A stretch of DNA of 64,000 nt from Streptomyces wuyuanensis (GCF_900103455.1 NZ_FNHI01000001.1:124001-188000); one strand, 5' to 3'; positions 36,510-45,713 are shown, counted from the first letter of the stretch. Notes: a model not told the origin generated them from the sequence alone. Numbers and translations: made by a program.

Positions 36510-37157
36510 TCCCACCGTCCACACGCTGTGACCCTGGACGTCTCGGGCAGGCCGCCGCAGCACCCCGGCGCGGCTCCGCCCGACCCGCAGAACCGCTCAG
36601 GGGCGGGAGTCGAGCCCGCGCTCGCCGATCACGTCAGCCTCCCCTGTAGAGAGGGAGGCGACCGCGACGCCGCCTTGCCTGCCGGCTGCCCAGCAGACCC
36701 GCCGCCAGGCGCTGGGCACCCGGCGGCGGGTGCCACCGCTCGTGCAGTGCCTTCCGGCGGCCGCGCGGGACCAACGCCCCGGCACCCCCCACTCGGCTCC
36801 CGGCATTTTCAAGGACATGGCGCCTACCGCGTGCCCGCAGCCACACCAGGCCGTCCTGCTCGCCGCACGCACTCGCCGCACGCCCCAGGGCCCACCGCCT
36901 GGTGCCTTTCGGCGAGAGCTGCACATCACCTGATGAGGTGTGACGTGTGGCGCACCAGCGGCCTGAGCCGGGTACGAGCTTCGGTGATCGGCAGGGGTGG
37001 GCGGTCAGGGGTGCGGGCGGTCACGGGGGTGGCGTCGAAGCGGTGGACGAGTTCGGGGCTGTTCACGGGGACGGGCGATGATCGGCAACGCGCCTTCTTG
37101 CATGGCCAGTGGCTCAGCATCCAGGCACTTCCCCCAGCATTTCGGAAGGCCCAACTG
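36510..37157. other. 648-bp gap without a supported gene
   Basis: No protein family could be recognised on either strand. An open frame of 64 codons on the minus strand (36926-37120) ends PLVRHTSHLIR but shows no ribosome site or known relative. The gap lies between the convergent xfp and CBS-BON genes. Confidence 0.45.
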
Positions 37158-37853
37158 CTATACCTCGCTTGGCCGTACAGGCGAGGCGTATCGCCGGTCG
37201 GCCGCCAGCCGGTTGACCACGCCGACGACGCCGTCGACCCGCCATGCGGCCCGGATCAGCGCCACGGTGTTGATCTCGGGTCCGGCGGCGCCCTCGATGG
37301 TGACGACCCCCTCCCGGACATCGATGTGGAGTTTGCCGGCGTCGTCAGCGGGACTGTGGAGGCGGACAGCGCCGGCTACGTCTTCGCGGATCTCCTCGTC
37401 GGTGCGCAGGAAGACGCGCAGGAGGTCGCGGCGTGTGGTGATGCCGATGAGACGGTCTTCCTCGTCCACCACAGGCAGCCGGTCGATGCGGCGGCGTTCC
37501 ATGATGCGCGCCGCGTCGACCACGCGCTGCTCGGGATGCACGGTGACCGCGGGACTCGACATCAGCCCGCGGGCCGTCAGGGCGGCTGTGGCGGTGGGGT
37601 GAGCGTGGGCGATCCGCCTCAGGGCTCCCAGCACGCGGTCCCGGCCGGACCCGGTCCGGCCGTGAGCCGCCTGTCGCCGGGTCAGGTCGGTCTGGGAGAC
37701 AACGCCCATGACCTTGTCGTCGTCGTCCACCACCGGCAGACCGCTGATGTGGTGGGACGTGAGCAGGCGAGCCAGCTCCTTCAAGGAGGTGTCGGGGTGT
37801 GCCTGGACCACTTCGCTCGTCATCACTTCGCCCACAGTCCGGTGCTTCACCAC
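37158..37853 (-). CDS. CBS-domain pair plus BON domain protein
   Basis: About 231 residues. CBS1 (residues about 5-65: TVGEVMTSEVVQAHPDTSLK, ISGLPVVDDDDKVMGVVSQT) and CBS2 (about 90-150: LMSSPAVTVHPEQRVVDAAR, IDRLPVVDEEDRLIGITTRR) form a Bateman module that usually binds adenine nucleotides. A BON domain follows (DVREGVVTIEGAAGPEINTV). CBS proteins such as mycobacterial Hrp1 are classic DosR-regulon members; the BON addition is common in Streptomyces. Adjacent GTGs at 37853 and 37850 both fit; GGAG is 8 bases before the first. Confidence 0.85.
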   Translation of the reverse strand: MVKHRTVGEVMTSEVVQAHPDTSLKELARLLTSHHISGLPVVDDDDKVMGVVSQTDLTRRQAAHGRTGSGRDRVLGALRRIAHAHPTATAALTARGLMSSPAVTVHPEQRVVDAARIMERRRIDRLPVVDEEDRLIGITTRRDLLRVFLRTDEEIREDVAGAVRLHSPADDAGKLHIDVREGVVTIEGAAGPEINTVALIRAAWRVDGVVGVVNRLAADRRYASPVRPSEV

Positions 37854-37979
37854 GGTCTCATCTCCATTCGCTTGAACAGCTCTTGGCCGCTGCCCACGGC
37901 ACCACCGTCGTCCCCAGCCCAAAGGGAATGTGTCTTGGGGGCGCCGAGGTGGCTGCATCCCCTCGCGGAGGCTGGGCGC

Positions 37980-38292
37980 TTACAAGTCGAAGACAACGCG
38001 GGCCTGACATGGCCCTGAAGGACCCGGATTGCACTCGTCGACGGACGACAGCGGCCGGGTCTCGTGGACCACGCCGGTACGTCCGGCGGCGTGCATCCGG
38101 CACACTTCGGCCAGGTCTTGCCGGGTGCCGACGATCGAGCCGATGACGGACGTCCCGCCGAGCACGGTCGAGAAAGCCGGCACCCGGACGATGCCCTCCG
38201 GGAAGAGCCACCATGACCAGCTTGCCGCCACGCCGGAGACCGGCCAGGGCCGTCGCCAGGGTCTCCTCGTTCACCGTTAGCGCCAGGGCGTC
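37980..38292 (-). pseudogene. Remnant of a zinc-type alcohol dehydrogenase (AdhP-like), 3' part only
   Basis: Two frames together give the last third of an AdhP-like dehydrogenase. The first is DALALTVNEETLATALAGLR followed by RGGKLVMVALP (38292 to about 38200). The other frame gives GIVRVPAFSTVLGGTSVIGS, then IVGTRQDLAEVCRMHAAGRT, and the C-terminal ARVVFDL stop at 37980. The join needs a frameshift near 38200. The catalytic-zinc N-terminal domain and the NAD GxGxxG region are absent; upstream sequence belongs to the GAPDH leader. Non-functional. It points to lost ethanol-forming capacity now covered by AdhE. Confidence 0.8.
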
Positions 38293-38392
38293 TTCATCAC
38301 TGCTTCCTTCATCGCCCGCTCCTCCTGCTGTCGTTGCCACCAGCCTGGGCCGCGGTGGGGAGGGCGAACAGAACCGGTCAGGACCTGTACCG

Positions 38393-38408
38393 CGGGCCCT
38401 TCGGCCCG
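38393..38408. promoter_or_regulatory. DevR/OsdR-like box upstream of GAPDH
   Basis: cgggcccttcggcccg, a perfect inverted repeat fitting GGGCC-N4-GGCCC, 137 bases before the GAPDH start. Confidence 0.55.
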
Positions 38409-38545
38409 TGATCCGTCGGGCCACTCGGCGTGCGGGAGATGAGGGCCCAATGGCACTGGGACAGCCCCGATCGACCCCTGCCGCGGGGCAGGCGGGGGCC
38501 CGCACGCTGGTGCCTGCATCGGAACCCCTCGGGAGGGCGGCGGAG

Positions 38546-39574
38546 ATGACCGTACGCATAGCAATCAACGGCTTCGGGCGCATCGGGCGCAACTACCTGC
38601 GCTGTGTCATGGAACGCGCGGAGGCGGCAAGCGGCACCCCGGTGGAGGTGGTGGCCGTCAACGACCTCGCCTCGCCGCAGGTGCTGGCGCATCTGCTCAC
38701 CTACGACTCCACCTACGGCCGGCTGGGCCGCACCGTCGAGCACGACGACGCATCGATCACGGTGGACGGGCACCGCATCACCATCACCTCCGAGCGCGAC
38801 CCGGCCGACCTGCGCTGGGGGGCCCTGGGGGTGGACGTGGTCATCGATGCCACCGGCCGCTTCCGCACCCCGGAGGACGCCGGCAGGCACCTGAAGGCGG
38901 GAGCGCGCAAGGTCCTGCTGTCGGTGCCGGGCAGGGGCGTGGACGCCACCATCGTCATGGGTGTCAACGAGTACACCTACGACCCGCAGCTCGACCACGT
39001 GATCTCCAACGCCTCCTGCACCACCAACTGCGTGGCCCCGATGGTGAAGGTCCTCAACGCGCGCTTCGGGATCGTCAAGGGCCTGATGACCACCATCCAC
39101 GGCTACACCAACGACCAGGTCGTGCTCGACGGCCCGCACAAGGACCTGCGCCGGGGCCGCACGGCAGCCGTCAACATCATCCCGACCAGCACCGGCGCCG
39201 CCCGGGCCGTAGGCCTGGTTCTGCCCGAGCTGGCGGGCACCCTGGACGGCATCGCCGTGCGCGTGCCGGTCGAGGACGGCTCCCTGACCGACCTCAGCCT
39301 TGTCCTCGAACAGCCGGTGACCGGGCAGGACATCAACGACGCGTTCCGCGAGGCCGCCGATGGGCCCCTGAAGGGCATCCTGCGCGTAAGCGGGGCCCCG
39401 ATCGTCTCGCGCGACATCGTCGGCGACCCCGCCTCGTGCATCGTGGACGCCCCGCTGACACAGGCGCACGGGAACCTGGTCAAGGTGTTCGGCTGGTACG
39501 ACAACGAGTGGGGCTACACCAACCGTCTCGTCGACCTGACCCAGCACGTCGCGGCCCTTCTCGGCGCCCGATGA
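38546..39574 (+). CDS. gap: Glyceraldehyde-3-phosphate dehydrogenase, type I (island copy)
   Basis: A 342-residue NAD-dependent enzyme. The Rossmann start is MTVRIAINGFGRIGRNYLR and the catalytic Cys is C158 in SNASCTTNCVAPMVKVLN. GLMTTIHGYTNDQ carries the partner His; the C-terminus is WYDNEWGYTNRLVDL. It catalyses glyceraldehyde-3-P to 1,3-bisphosphoglycerate. Streptomyces normally have another gap gene in core glycolysis, so this is likely a condition-specific isoform. ATG 38546 follows ggcggag. An ATG overlapping its stop (ATGA at 39571) couples it to the next gene. Confidence 0.93.
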   Translation: MTVRIAINGFGRIGRNYLRCVMERAEAASGTPVEVVAVNDLASPQVLAHLLTYDSTYGRLGRTVEHDDASITVDGHRITITSERDPADLRWGALGVDVVIDATGRFRTPEDAGRHLKAGARKVLLSVPGRGVDATIVMGVNEYTYDPQLDHVISNASCTTNCVAPMVKVLNARFGIVKGLMTTIHGYTNDQVVLDGPHKDLRRGRTAAVNIIPTSTGAARAVGLVLPELAGTLDGIAVRVPVEDGSLTDLSLVLEQPVTGQDINDAFREAADGPLKGILRVSGAPIVSRDIVGDPASCIVDAPLTQAHGNLVKVFGWYDNEWGYTNRLVDLTQHVAALLGAR

Positions 39575-39615
39575 ACACCGGGCACCCGGCTGGCCGGGAG
39601 GAGGAAGGTGCCACG

Positions 39616-40176
39616 GTGCGCGTCAGGAGGGTGCGGCTGTGGCGGTGGCGCCGTAATGCGCTGCGTCATCGTTACCACGCGGTGGAGGGCTGGATCCTCT
39701 TGGTCCTGGGCGTGGTCGGGTTCATCGGTGCGCCGCTGGGCGGCGCGGTGGCTTGGGAGGCCGTGCTGGAGGGGCGGGCTCAGCAGCGGACCGAGCGCCA
39801 CCTCACCGATGCGGTGCTGGTGGAGGATCCCGCCCCCGCGGCCACGGGCAGTACACGCACCCGGGCCACCGCCCGGTGGACCGCGCCCGACGGCACCACG
39901 CACACGGGCCGGGTGCCGTTCGGAAGCCACCCGGAGCGCGGAGGGCGTGTCCCGGTGTGGACGGACAAGGACGGGGCGATGACCTCCGCGCCGCTGGGGC
40001 CGGCCGCGGCGCGGTTCGATGCCGCGGTAGCCGCACTCGCCGTCACGGTGAGCCTCGGTTTCCTGGTGCTCGCCGTATACCAGCCCGTGCGACGGCATGG
40101 CGAACGGCGCTTCACTGCGCAGTGGGGCAGGGAATGGGCCCGAGTCGCCCACGAGTGGGACCGCAAGAACGCCTGA
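39616..40176 (+). CDS. Rv1733c-family membrane protein
   Basis: About 186 residues with two TM helices: WILLVLGVVGFIGAPLGGAV (about residues 25-45) and VAALAVTVSLGFLVLAVYQP (about 140-160). Between them is an extracytoplasmic domain with WTAPDGTTHTGRVPFGSH and VPVWTDKDG. The C-terminal tail (FTAQWGREWARVAHEWDRK) is cytoplasmic. This layout is that of Rv1733c, a DosR-regulon protein of M. tuberculosis; the function is unknown. GTG 39616 has GGAGGAGGAAGG just upstream; an ATG at 39571 overlapping the gap stop is the alternative. Confidence 0.78.
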   Translation: MRVRRVRLWRWRRNALRHRYHAVEGWILLVLGVVGFIGAPLGGAVAWEAVLEGRAQQRTERHLTDAVLVEDPAPAATGSTRTRATARWTAPDGTTHTGRVPFGSHPERGGRVPVWTDKDGAMTSAPLGPAAARFDAAVAALAVTVSLGFLVLAVYQPVRRHGERRFTAQWGREWARVAHEWDRKNA

Positions 40177-40209
40177 CCAAGAGCTACGGAGACCATCGGG
40201 CACCTCCCC

Positions 40210-40240
40210 GGGACCTTCGGGACCTTCGGGACCTTCGGAC
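40210..40240. repeat. Triple 9-bp tandem repeat in the adhE leader
   Basis: gggaccttc occurs three times in a row (40210-40236), followed by ggac. Each unit contains the DevR half-site GGGAC. It ends 88 bases before the adhE start and is a candidate operator. Confidence 0.6.
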
Positions 40241-40327
40241 AGGGGCATCTCCGGCGCAAGGCTGTAGCTGACACGACGAGCGGCCACCCCATGACCGGCC
40301 GATCCATCCGCATCCAGGGAGCCATCC

Positions 40328-42988
40328 ATGACTCAGGTGACCAGTGACCACCGCGACACCTCCGACGGGGGCGTCCCCTCCGACGCGCGGATCGCCGTGA
40401 ACCGACTCGTCGACAACGCTTCCAAGGCGCTCGCCGACTTCGATTCCCTCACGCAGGAGCAGGTCGACCACATCGTCGCCAAGGCGTCCGTCGCCGCTTT
40501 GGACCAGCACACCGCCCTGGCACGCCTGGCGGTGGAGGAGACCGGTCGCGGGGTGTTCGAGGACAAGGCGGCGAAGAACATGTTCGCCTGCGAGCACGTC
40601 ACCCACAGCATGTCCCGGACCAAGACGGTCGGCGTCATCGCGTGCGACGACATCGAGGGCATCATCGAGATCGCCGAACCGGTCGGCGTGCTCTGCGCGA
40701 TCACCCCTGTCACCAATCCGACGTCCACCACCGTCTTCAAGGCGCTGCTGGCGCTGAAGACGCGTAATCCGGTCGTCTTCGCCTTCCACCCCGCCGCGCA
40801 AACGTGCAGCGCCGAGGCCGCCCGCATCGTGCGGGACGCGGCCGTCGCCGCCGGCGCCCCCGAGCATTGCGTGCAGTGGATCGAGACACCCTCGATCGAG
40901 GCCACCGGCCTGCTCATGCGCCACCCGGGCGTGGCTCTGATCCTCGCGACCGGCGGCAACAGCATGGTCAAGGCCGCCTACTCGGCCGGCAAGCCCGCCG
41001 TCGGCGTCGGCGCCGGCAACGTCCCCGCCTACGTGCACCACAGCGCCGATCTGCACCGGGCGGTCAACGACCTGGTGCTGTCCAAGTCCTTCGACAACGG
41101 CATGATCTGCGCCTCCGAACAGGCCGTCATCCTCGACACCAGCATCTACGACGAGGCCCTGGCCGAGTTCCGGCGCCTGCACGCCTACGTCGCGACGGCC
41201 GAGGAGAAGCGGAAGCTGGAGACCTACCTCTTCCCGCCGGACCCGGCCGGTCGGCAAGGCCGCGTGAATCCGGCGGCCGTGGGCCAGAGCCCCGACTGGA
41301 TCGCCGAGCGGGCAGGGTTCGCGATCCCCGCCGAGACGTCGCTCATCCTGGCCGAAGCGAGCCGCGTCGGGCCCGACGAGCCGCTCACCCGGGAGAAGCT
41401 CTGCCCGGTCCTCACCGTCCTGCGGGCCGACTCGACCGAGGAGGGCTTCGACCTCGCGGCCGATATGGTCGCCTTCCACGGCCAGGGGCACAGCGCGGTG
41501 ATCCACACCGGGGACCCGGCCCTCGCCGAGCGCTACGGCCGCCGCATGAAGACCGTGCGGGTCATCGTCAACTCGCCGTCCTCACAGGGCGCGATCGGCG
41601 GCATCTACAACCGTCTGCTTCCCTCCCTCACCCTGGGCTGCGGCTCCTGGGGCAGCACGTCGGTCTACGACAACGTCTCCGCCGCCCAGTTGCTCAACAT
41701 AAAGCGCGTCACCACCCGGCAGAACAACCTGCAGTGGTTCAAGGTGCCGCCAAAGATCTACTTCGAGCCCCAGGCAATCCGCTACCTCGCCTCGATGCCC
41801 GAGGTGCACCGCGTCACCGTCGTCACCGACGCCACCATGACCCGGCTCGGCTACGTCGACCGCGTCAGCCGCGTCCTGCAACAGCGGGAACACCCCGTGA
41901 CCATACAGATCATCGACGATGTCGAACCGGAGCCCAGCATCGCCTCCGTGCAGCGCGGCGCCGCCCTCATGCGCGACTTCCGCCCGGACACCATCATCGC
42001 CCTGGGCGGCGGATCGCCCATGGACGCGGCGAAGGTGATGTGGCTGCTGTACGAGCAGCCGGACGTCGACTTCGCCGACATGCGGCAGAAGTTCTCCGAC
42101 ATCCGCAAGCGCGCCTTCCGCTTCCCCGTCATCGGTGAGCGGGCCCGCTTGGTATGCGTGCCCACCACCTCGGGCACCGGCGCGGAAGTCACACCCTTCG
42201 CGGTGATCTCCGACCCGGCTACCGGCATGAAGTACCCGCTCGCCGACTACGCCCTCACGCCGAGCGTGGCCATCGTCGACCCCGTACTGACCGCCGACCT
42301 GCCCTCCCCGCTCGCCGCCGACAGCGGCTTCGACGCCCTCACCCACGCCACCGAGGCGTACGTGTCGGTCTACGCCAATGACTTCACCGACGGTCTGGCG
42401 CTGCACGCCGTCAAGCTGATCTTCGAAAACCTCGAGGGCGCGGTCACCGGTCAGGGCGCACAGCGGACCCTGGCCCGGGAGAAGATGCACAACGCGGGCA
42501 CCATCGCCGGCATGGCCTTCGGCAACGCCTTCCTCGGCATCGTCCACGCCATGTCCCACACGCTGGGCGCCACCTTCCACATCGCCCACGGCCGGACCAA
42601 CGCGATCCTCCTGCCGCACGTGATCCGCTACAACGGCCGCGTTCCCGCCAAGTTGACGGGCTGGCCCAAGTACGAGAGCTACCGGGCCCCCGAACGCTTC
42701 CAGGACGTCGCCCGCGCACTGGGCCTGGCCGCCTCCACCCCCGCCGAAGGCGTCGCCTCCTACGCGGCCGCCGTGGAGCGCTTGCGCGACGCGGTCGGTA
42801 TCGCGCCGTCCTTCCGAGCCCTGGGCATCGACGAGACGGCATTCATCGGCGCCCTGCCTCAGCAGGCGCTGAACGCCTACGAGGACCAGTGCGCCCCGGC
42901 CAACCCGCGCATGCCGATGCTCGACGACATGGAGGACATCATGCGCGCCGCGTACTACGCCGGGCCCCGGCCGCTGCCCTTGATCTGA
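40328..42988 (+). CDS. adhE: Bifunctional acetaldehyde-CoA/alcohol dehydrogenase AdhE
   Basis: An 886-residue fusion. N-terminal CoA-acylating aldehyde dehydrogenase (residues about 10-440) with catalytic C261 in KSFDNGMICASEQAVI and ITPVTNPTSTTVFKALLALK. The C-terminal iron-dependent alcohol dehydrogenase (about 455-880) has GGGSPMDAAKVMWLLYE, FDALTHATEAYVSVYAND, GIVHAMSHTLGATFHIAHG and HGRTNAILLPHVIRYN with the metal His ligands. It reduces acetyl-CoA to ethanol, oxidising two NADH, and in other bacteria forms spirosomes. It is rare in obligate aerobes, which makes it a key marker that this island supports fermentation-like survival. Confidence 0.94.
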   Translation: MTQVTSDHRDTSDGGVPSDARIAVNRLVDNASKALADFDSLTQEQVDHIVAKASVAALDQHTALARLAVEETGRGVFEDKAAKNMFACEHVTHSMSRTKTVGVIACDDIEGIIEIAEPVGVLCAITPVTNPTSTTVFKALLALKTRNPVVFAFHPAAQTCSAEAARIVRDAAVAAGAPEHCVQWIETPSIEATGLLMRHPGVALILATGGNSMVKAAYSAGKPAVGVGAGNVPAYVHHSADLHRAVNDLVLSKSFDNGMICASEQAVILDTSIYDEALAEFRRLHAYVATAEEKRKLETYLFPPDPAGRQGRVNPAAVGQSPDWIAERAGFAIPAETSLILAEASRVGPDEPLTREKLCPVLTVLRADSTEEGFDLAADMVAFHGQGHSAVIHTGDPALAERYGRRMKTVRVIVNSPSSQGAIGGIYNRLLPSLTLGCGSWGSTSVYDNVSAAQLLNIKRVTTRQNNLQWFKVPPKIYFEPQAIRYLASMPEVHRVTVVTDATMTRLGYVDRVSRVLQQREHPVTIQIIDDVEPEPSIASVQRGAALMRDFRPDTIIALGGGSPMDAAKVMWLLYEQPDVDFADMRQKFSDIRKRAFRFPVIGERARLVCVPTTSGTGAEVTPFAVISDPATGMKYPLADYALTPSVAIVDPVLTADLPSPLAADSGFDALTHATEAYVSVYANDFTDGLALHAVKLIFENLEGAVTGQGAQRTLAREKMHNAGTIAGMAFGNAFLGIVHAMSHTLGATFHIAHGRTNAILLPHVIRYNGRVPAKLTGWPKYESYRAPERFQDVARALGLAASTPAEGVASYAAAVERLRDAVGIAPSFRALGIDETAFIGALPQQALNAYEDQCAPANPRMPMLDDMEDIMRAAYYAGPRPLPLI

Positions 42989-43055
42989 CCCTCCGGCCAC
43001 CCGCACGGCCGATAGGCTGTCCCGGCACGGGCGGGTGATCGACGGAGGAGGCCCG

Positions 43056-44780
43056 GTGGTTGTGGAGGAGCCGCTGCCGCGGATGCCTCAGATGCGGCTC
43101 GATGAGCTGCTGGAGGAACTGCAGGCGCGTATCAACGCCGCCCGCGGCACCCGGGACCGGGTGCACAGCCTGCTGGAGGCGGTCGTCTCGGTGGGCCGCG
43201 AACTGGACCTTGCGCAGGTGCTGCGGCGGATCGTGGAAGCCGCCGCGCTGCTGGTCGATGCCCAGTACGCGGCGCTCGGAGTGATCGGCCCCGACGGCCG
43301 GAGCCTGTCGCAGTTCCTCACCGTCGGCCTGACAGAGGAGGAGATCGCCAGGATCGGGCCCCTGCCGGCCGGGCACGGCATCCTCGGAGAGCTCATCCGC
43401 AACCCCGAACCGCTCCGCCTGACCGACCTCGGCGCCCATGAGGCGTCCTACGGCTTCCCCTCCGACCACCCGCCGATGCGGACGTTCCTCGGCGTGCCCA
43501 TCCGCGTCCGCGACGAGGTCTTCGGCAACCTCTACCTGACCGATAAGCACGGGGGCATGGACTTCGACGCCGAGGACGAGTCGGTGATCTCCACGCTGTC
43601 CGTCGCCGCCGGGGTCGCCATCGACAACGCCCGGCTCTACGAAGCCTCGCAGCGCCAGCACCGCTGGCTGCAGGCGAACGCGGAGATCACCAATAGCCTG
43701 CTCTCGGGCAGCCCGCGCCTGGAGGTCCTGGAGCTGATCGCCCGCCGAGCCCGGGAGATCACGGAGTCAACGCTCGCCGACGTGTCCGTGCCCGTGGCCG
43801 GGACGGACGACCTCGTCGTCGAGCTGGCCATCGGTGCCGACGACGACACCCGCCGCGGCCTGGTGGTACCGGTCGAAGGCACCCTTTCCGGCGCCGTCTA
43901 CCAGGCCGGTGCACCCGTGACCACCGCCGGCCTCGCCGAGGACGACCGGTACAGCGCCGGGCCCGGCCACTTCGACGGCCTGGGCCCGGCGGTCGCCGTC
44001 CCCCTGGGCACAGCCGCCAAGGACACCCGGGGAGTGCTGCTGCTGGCCCGCCACCAAGGAGAGCCGGTCTTCACCGAAGCCGAACTGGAGCCGCTGCTGG
44101 CCTTCGCCGGACAGGCCGCGCTCGCCCTCGAACTGGCCGAACGCCGCAGCGACGCCGAGCAGCTCGCGATCCTGGAGGACCGCGACCGCATCGCCCGGGA
44201 CCTGCACGACCTCGCCATCCAGCGCCTGTTCGCGACCGGCATGACGTTGCAGAGCGCCGCACGTCTCGTGCAGCACGAGGGCGCCGCCGAACGGGTCTCG
44301 CGCGCCGTCGGAGACCTCGACGAGACCATCAAGATCATCCGTTCCACCATCTTCGGCCTGCGCGCCCGCGAGGAGGACACGGGACCGAGCCTGCGGGCAC
44401 GCATAGCCCGCACCGTGGGCGAGACGGCGACCGCGCTCGGGTTCCCGCCCCGCCTGAGCATGGAGGGCCTGCTGGACACGGACGTACCGCCGCAGGTGGC
44501 CGATCACGTAACGGCAGCCCTGACCGAAATGCTCAGCAACGCCGCCCGCCACGCACACGCCACCCGGGTGGAGATCGCCCTGCAAGCCACCTCCGACGAA
44601 GTCGTCCTCACCGTGACGGACAACGGCACAGGCATTCCCACCGACGGCCGGCGCAGCGGCCTGAACAACCTGGAAGAGCGGGCCCGCAGAGTGGGCGGTT
44701 CCGTGGAGATCGGGCGCCCGGACGAGGGCGGCAGCCGGCTGGTGTGGCGCGCGCCTCTCGCCTCCGGCCGTGGCGATTGA
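43056..44780 (+). CDS. DevS/DosT-like redox sensor histidine kinase (two GAF domains)
   Basis: A 574-residue cytosolic kinase. GAF-A is about residues 45-190 (VDAQYAALGVIGPDG, SDHPPMRTFLGVPIRVRDEV) and GAF-B about 210-360. HisKA_3 has H384 (RDRIARDLHDLAIQRLF) and the HATPase segment reads MLSNAARHAHATRVEI. GAF-A closely follows mycobacterial DevS/DosT, whose GAF-A binds heme and senses O2, CO and NO. H138 (HPPM) is a candidate heme ligand by analogy only. GTG 43056 has GGAGGAG five bases upstream. The probable partner is the response regulator at 45792, 1 kb away; Streptomyces relatives are named OsdK. Confidence 0.88.
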   Translation: MVVEEPLPRMPQMRLDELLEELQARINAARGTRDRVHSLLEAVVSVGRELDLAQVLRRIVEAAALLVDAQYAALGVIGPDGRSLSQFLTVGLTEEEIARIGPLPAGHGILGELIRNPEPLRLTDLGAHEASYGFPSDHPPMRTFLGVPIRVRDEVFGNLYLTDKHGGMDFDAEDESVISTLSVAAGVAIDNARLYEASQRQHRWLQANAEITNSLLSGSPRLEVLELIARRAREITESTLADVSVPVAGTDDLVVELAIGADDDTRRGLVVPVEGTLSGAVYQAGAPVTTAGLAEDDRYSAGPGHFDGLGPAVAVPLGTAAKDTRGVLLLARHQGEPVFTEAELEPLLAFAGQAALALELAERRSDAEQLAILEDRDRIARDLHDLAIQRLFATGMTLQSAARLVQHEGAAERVSRAVGDLDETIKIIRSTIFGLRAREEDTGPSLRARIARTVGETATALGFPPRLSMEGLLDTDVPPQVADHVTAALTEMLSNAARHAHATRVEIALQATSDEVVLTVTDNGTGIPTDGRRSGLNNLEERARRVGGSVEIGRPDEGGSRLVWRAPLASGRGD

Positions 44781-44958
44781 TCGCCGGCTTCCCGGCAAGC
44801 GCACGTCCGATCCTTCCGGTGCAGGCCGGGGACGGTGGCGCGTCTGCCGCCCCACCCGACGTTCTGAGGGCCGCCGTGGAACAGGTGCGCGCAGTCGCGG
44901 TGACAGCGGCATTTGCCGTCGCAGGGCTCGGTCGTCATCCGGTGCGACCGGCAGGCCC

Positions 44959-45423
44959 CTACGCGGTGACCTGCAAGCCCGTCACCAGGTCCGGCCTGAT
45001 GCGCAACGCGGCATTCATGGCGGGGTGTTGAACCCACGGGCGCAGACGGGCGGCGAAGCGTGCGAGTTCCCTCTCGTCGGTGACCCGGTGGGCGTATCCG
45101 GTGACCACCACGCTCCAGCCGATGTGCGTCTCGAGGTCGATGACGTCAGCCTCGTAGGCCACCACGACACCTGTGGCCTGAGCCGGCGTCACGATGGAGG
45201 CGAGCGTGGCGCCGTCGTGCAGCTGGACGATGATGTCCTCGCCGTCCATGAGGTGGTTCACCGGGCGGACGGCCGGCAGGGCCTGATGCGTGAAGACGAT
45301 GCGCCCGAGCGAGATGCTGCCGAGCAGCCGCAGGCCCTCGACACGGCCGAGCTGTTCCGTCCGCCGGGGCGCCACCGCCTCACGGTGGTCGCCCACCGCG
45401 GTGTGCGTGGCTTCGTCCTTCAT
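44959..45423 (-). CDS. Pyridoxamine 5'-phosphate oxidase-like FMN-binding split-barrel protein
   Basis: 154 residues. The split-barrel pattern LGSISLGRIVFTHQALPAVR, PVNHLMDGEDIIVQ and HIGWSVVVTGYAHRVTDERE matches small flavin/F420-binding proteins (NimA-like). Several such proteins belong to DosR regulons. Substrate unknown. ATG at 45423; a DevR-like box lies 82-97 bases upstream (45505-45520). It converges with the sensor kinase gene and diverges from the response regulator gene, between the two partners. Confidence 0.84.
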   Translation of the reverse strand: MKDEATHTAVGDHREAVAPRRTEQLGRVEGLRLLGSISLGRIVFTHQALPAVRPVNHLMDGEDIIVQLHDGATLASIVTPAQATGVVVAYEADVIDLETHIGWSVVVTGYAHRVTDERELARFAARLRPWVQHPAMNAALRIRPDLVTGLQVTA

Positions 45424-45504
45424 CGTGCCCACTTTCTGCTCCAGCTCGGCCCTGGACGACTTCGCTGCCTCCGGCCAGCGTCTCCCGTTACACGCTGCCT
45501 CAGT

Positions 45505-45520
45505 AGGGCCGAACGGACCT
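45505..45520. promoter_or_regulatory. DevR/OsdR-like box (split-barrel gene side)
   Basis: agggccgaacggacct fits GGGCC-N4-GGACC with A and T flanks. It lies in the 368-bp gap between the divergent split-barrel and response-regulator genes. Confidence 0.55.
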
Positions 45521-45697
45521 TTCAGCCGTGCCGGTCCGCCATCGCCGCAGGCCTCGTCGTTGCAGCGGGAACGAAGGGCCGAACAACGGGGGCGCCGACG
45601 GGTGCCGTTCAACCGGCTCGTGATCGTCGTCCACAGGAGGTGCACGGGGCTTTGCGGCATCGGGTACCGGCAATTGCCGGGCCTGGGCCGGGGTATG

Positions 45698-45713
45698 AGG
45701 GCCATCCGGCCCT
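45698..45713. promoter_or_regulatory. DevR/OsdR-like box (response regulator side)
   Basis: agggccatccggccct is a perfect 6+4+6 inverted repeat, 79 bases before the response regulator start. It is the best single match in the window and suggests autoregulation. Confidence 0.65.

Noticed and set aside
36926..37120. 64-codon minus-strand ORF in the xfp-CBS gap
   Set aside because: No ribosome site or recognisable family; not enough to call a gene.
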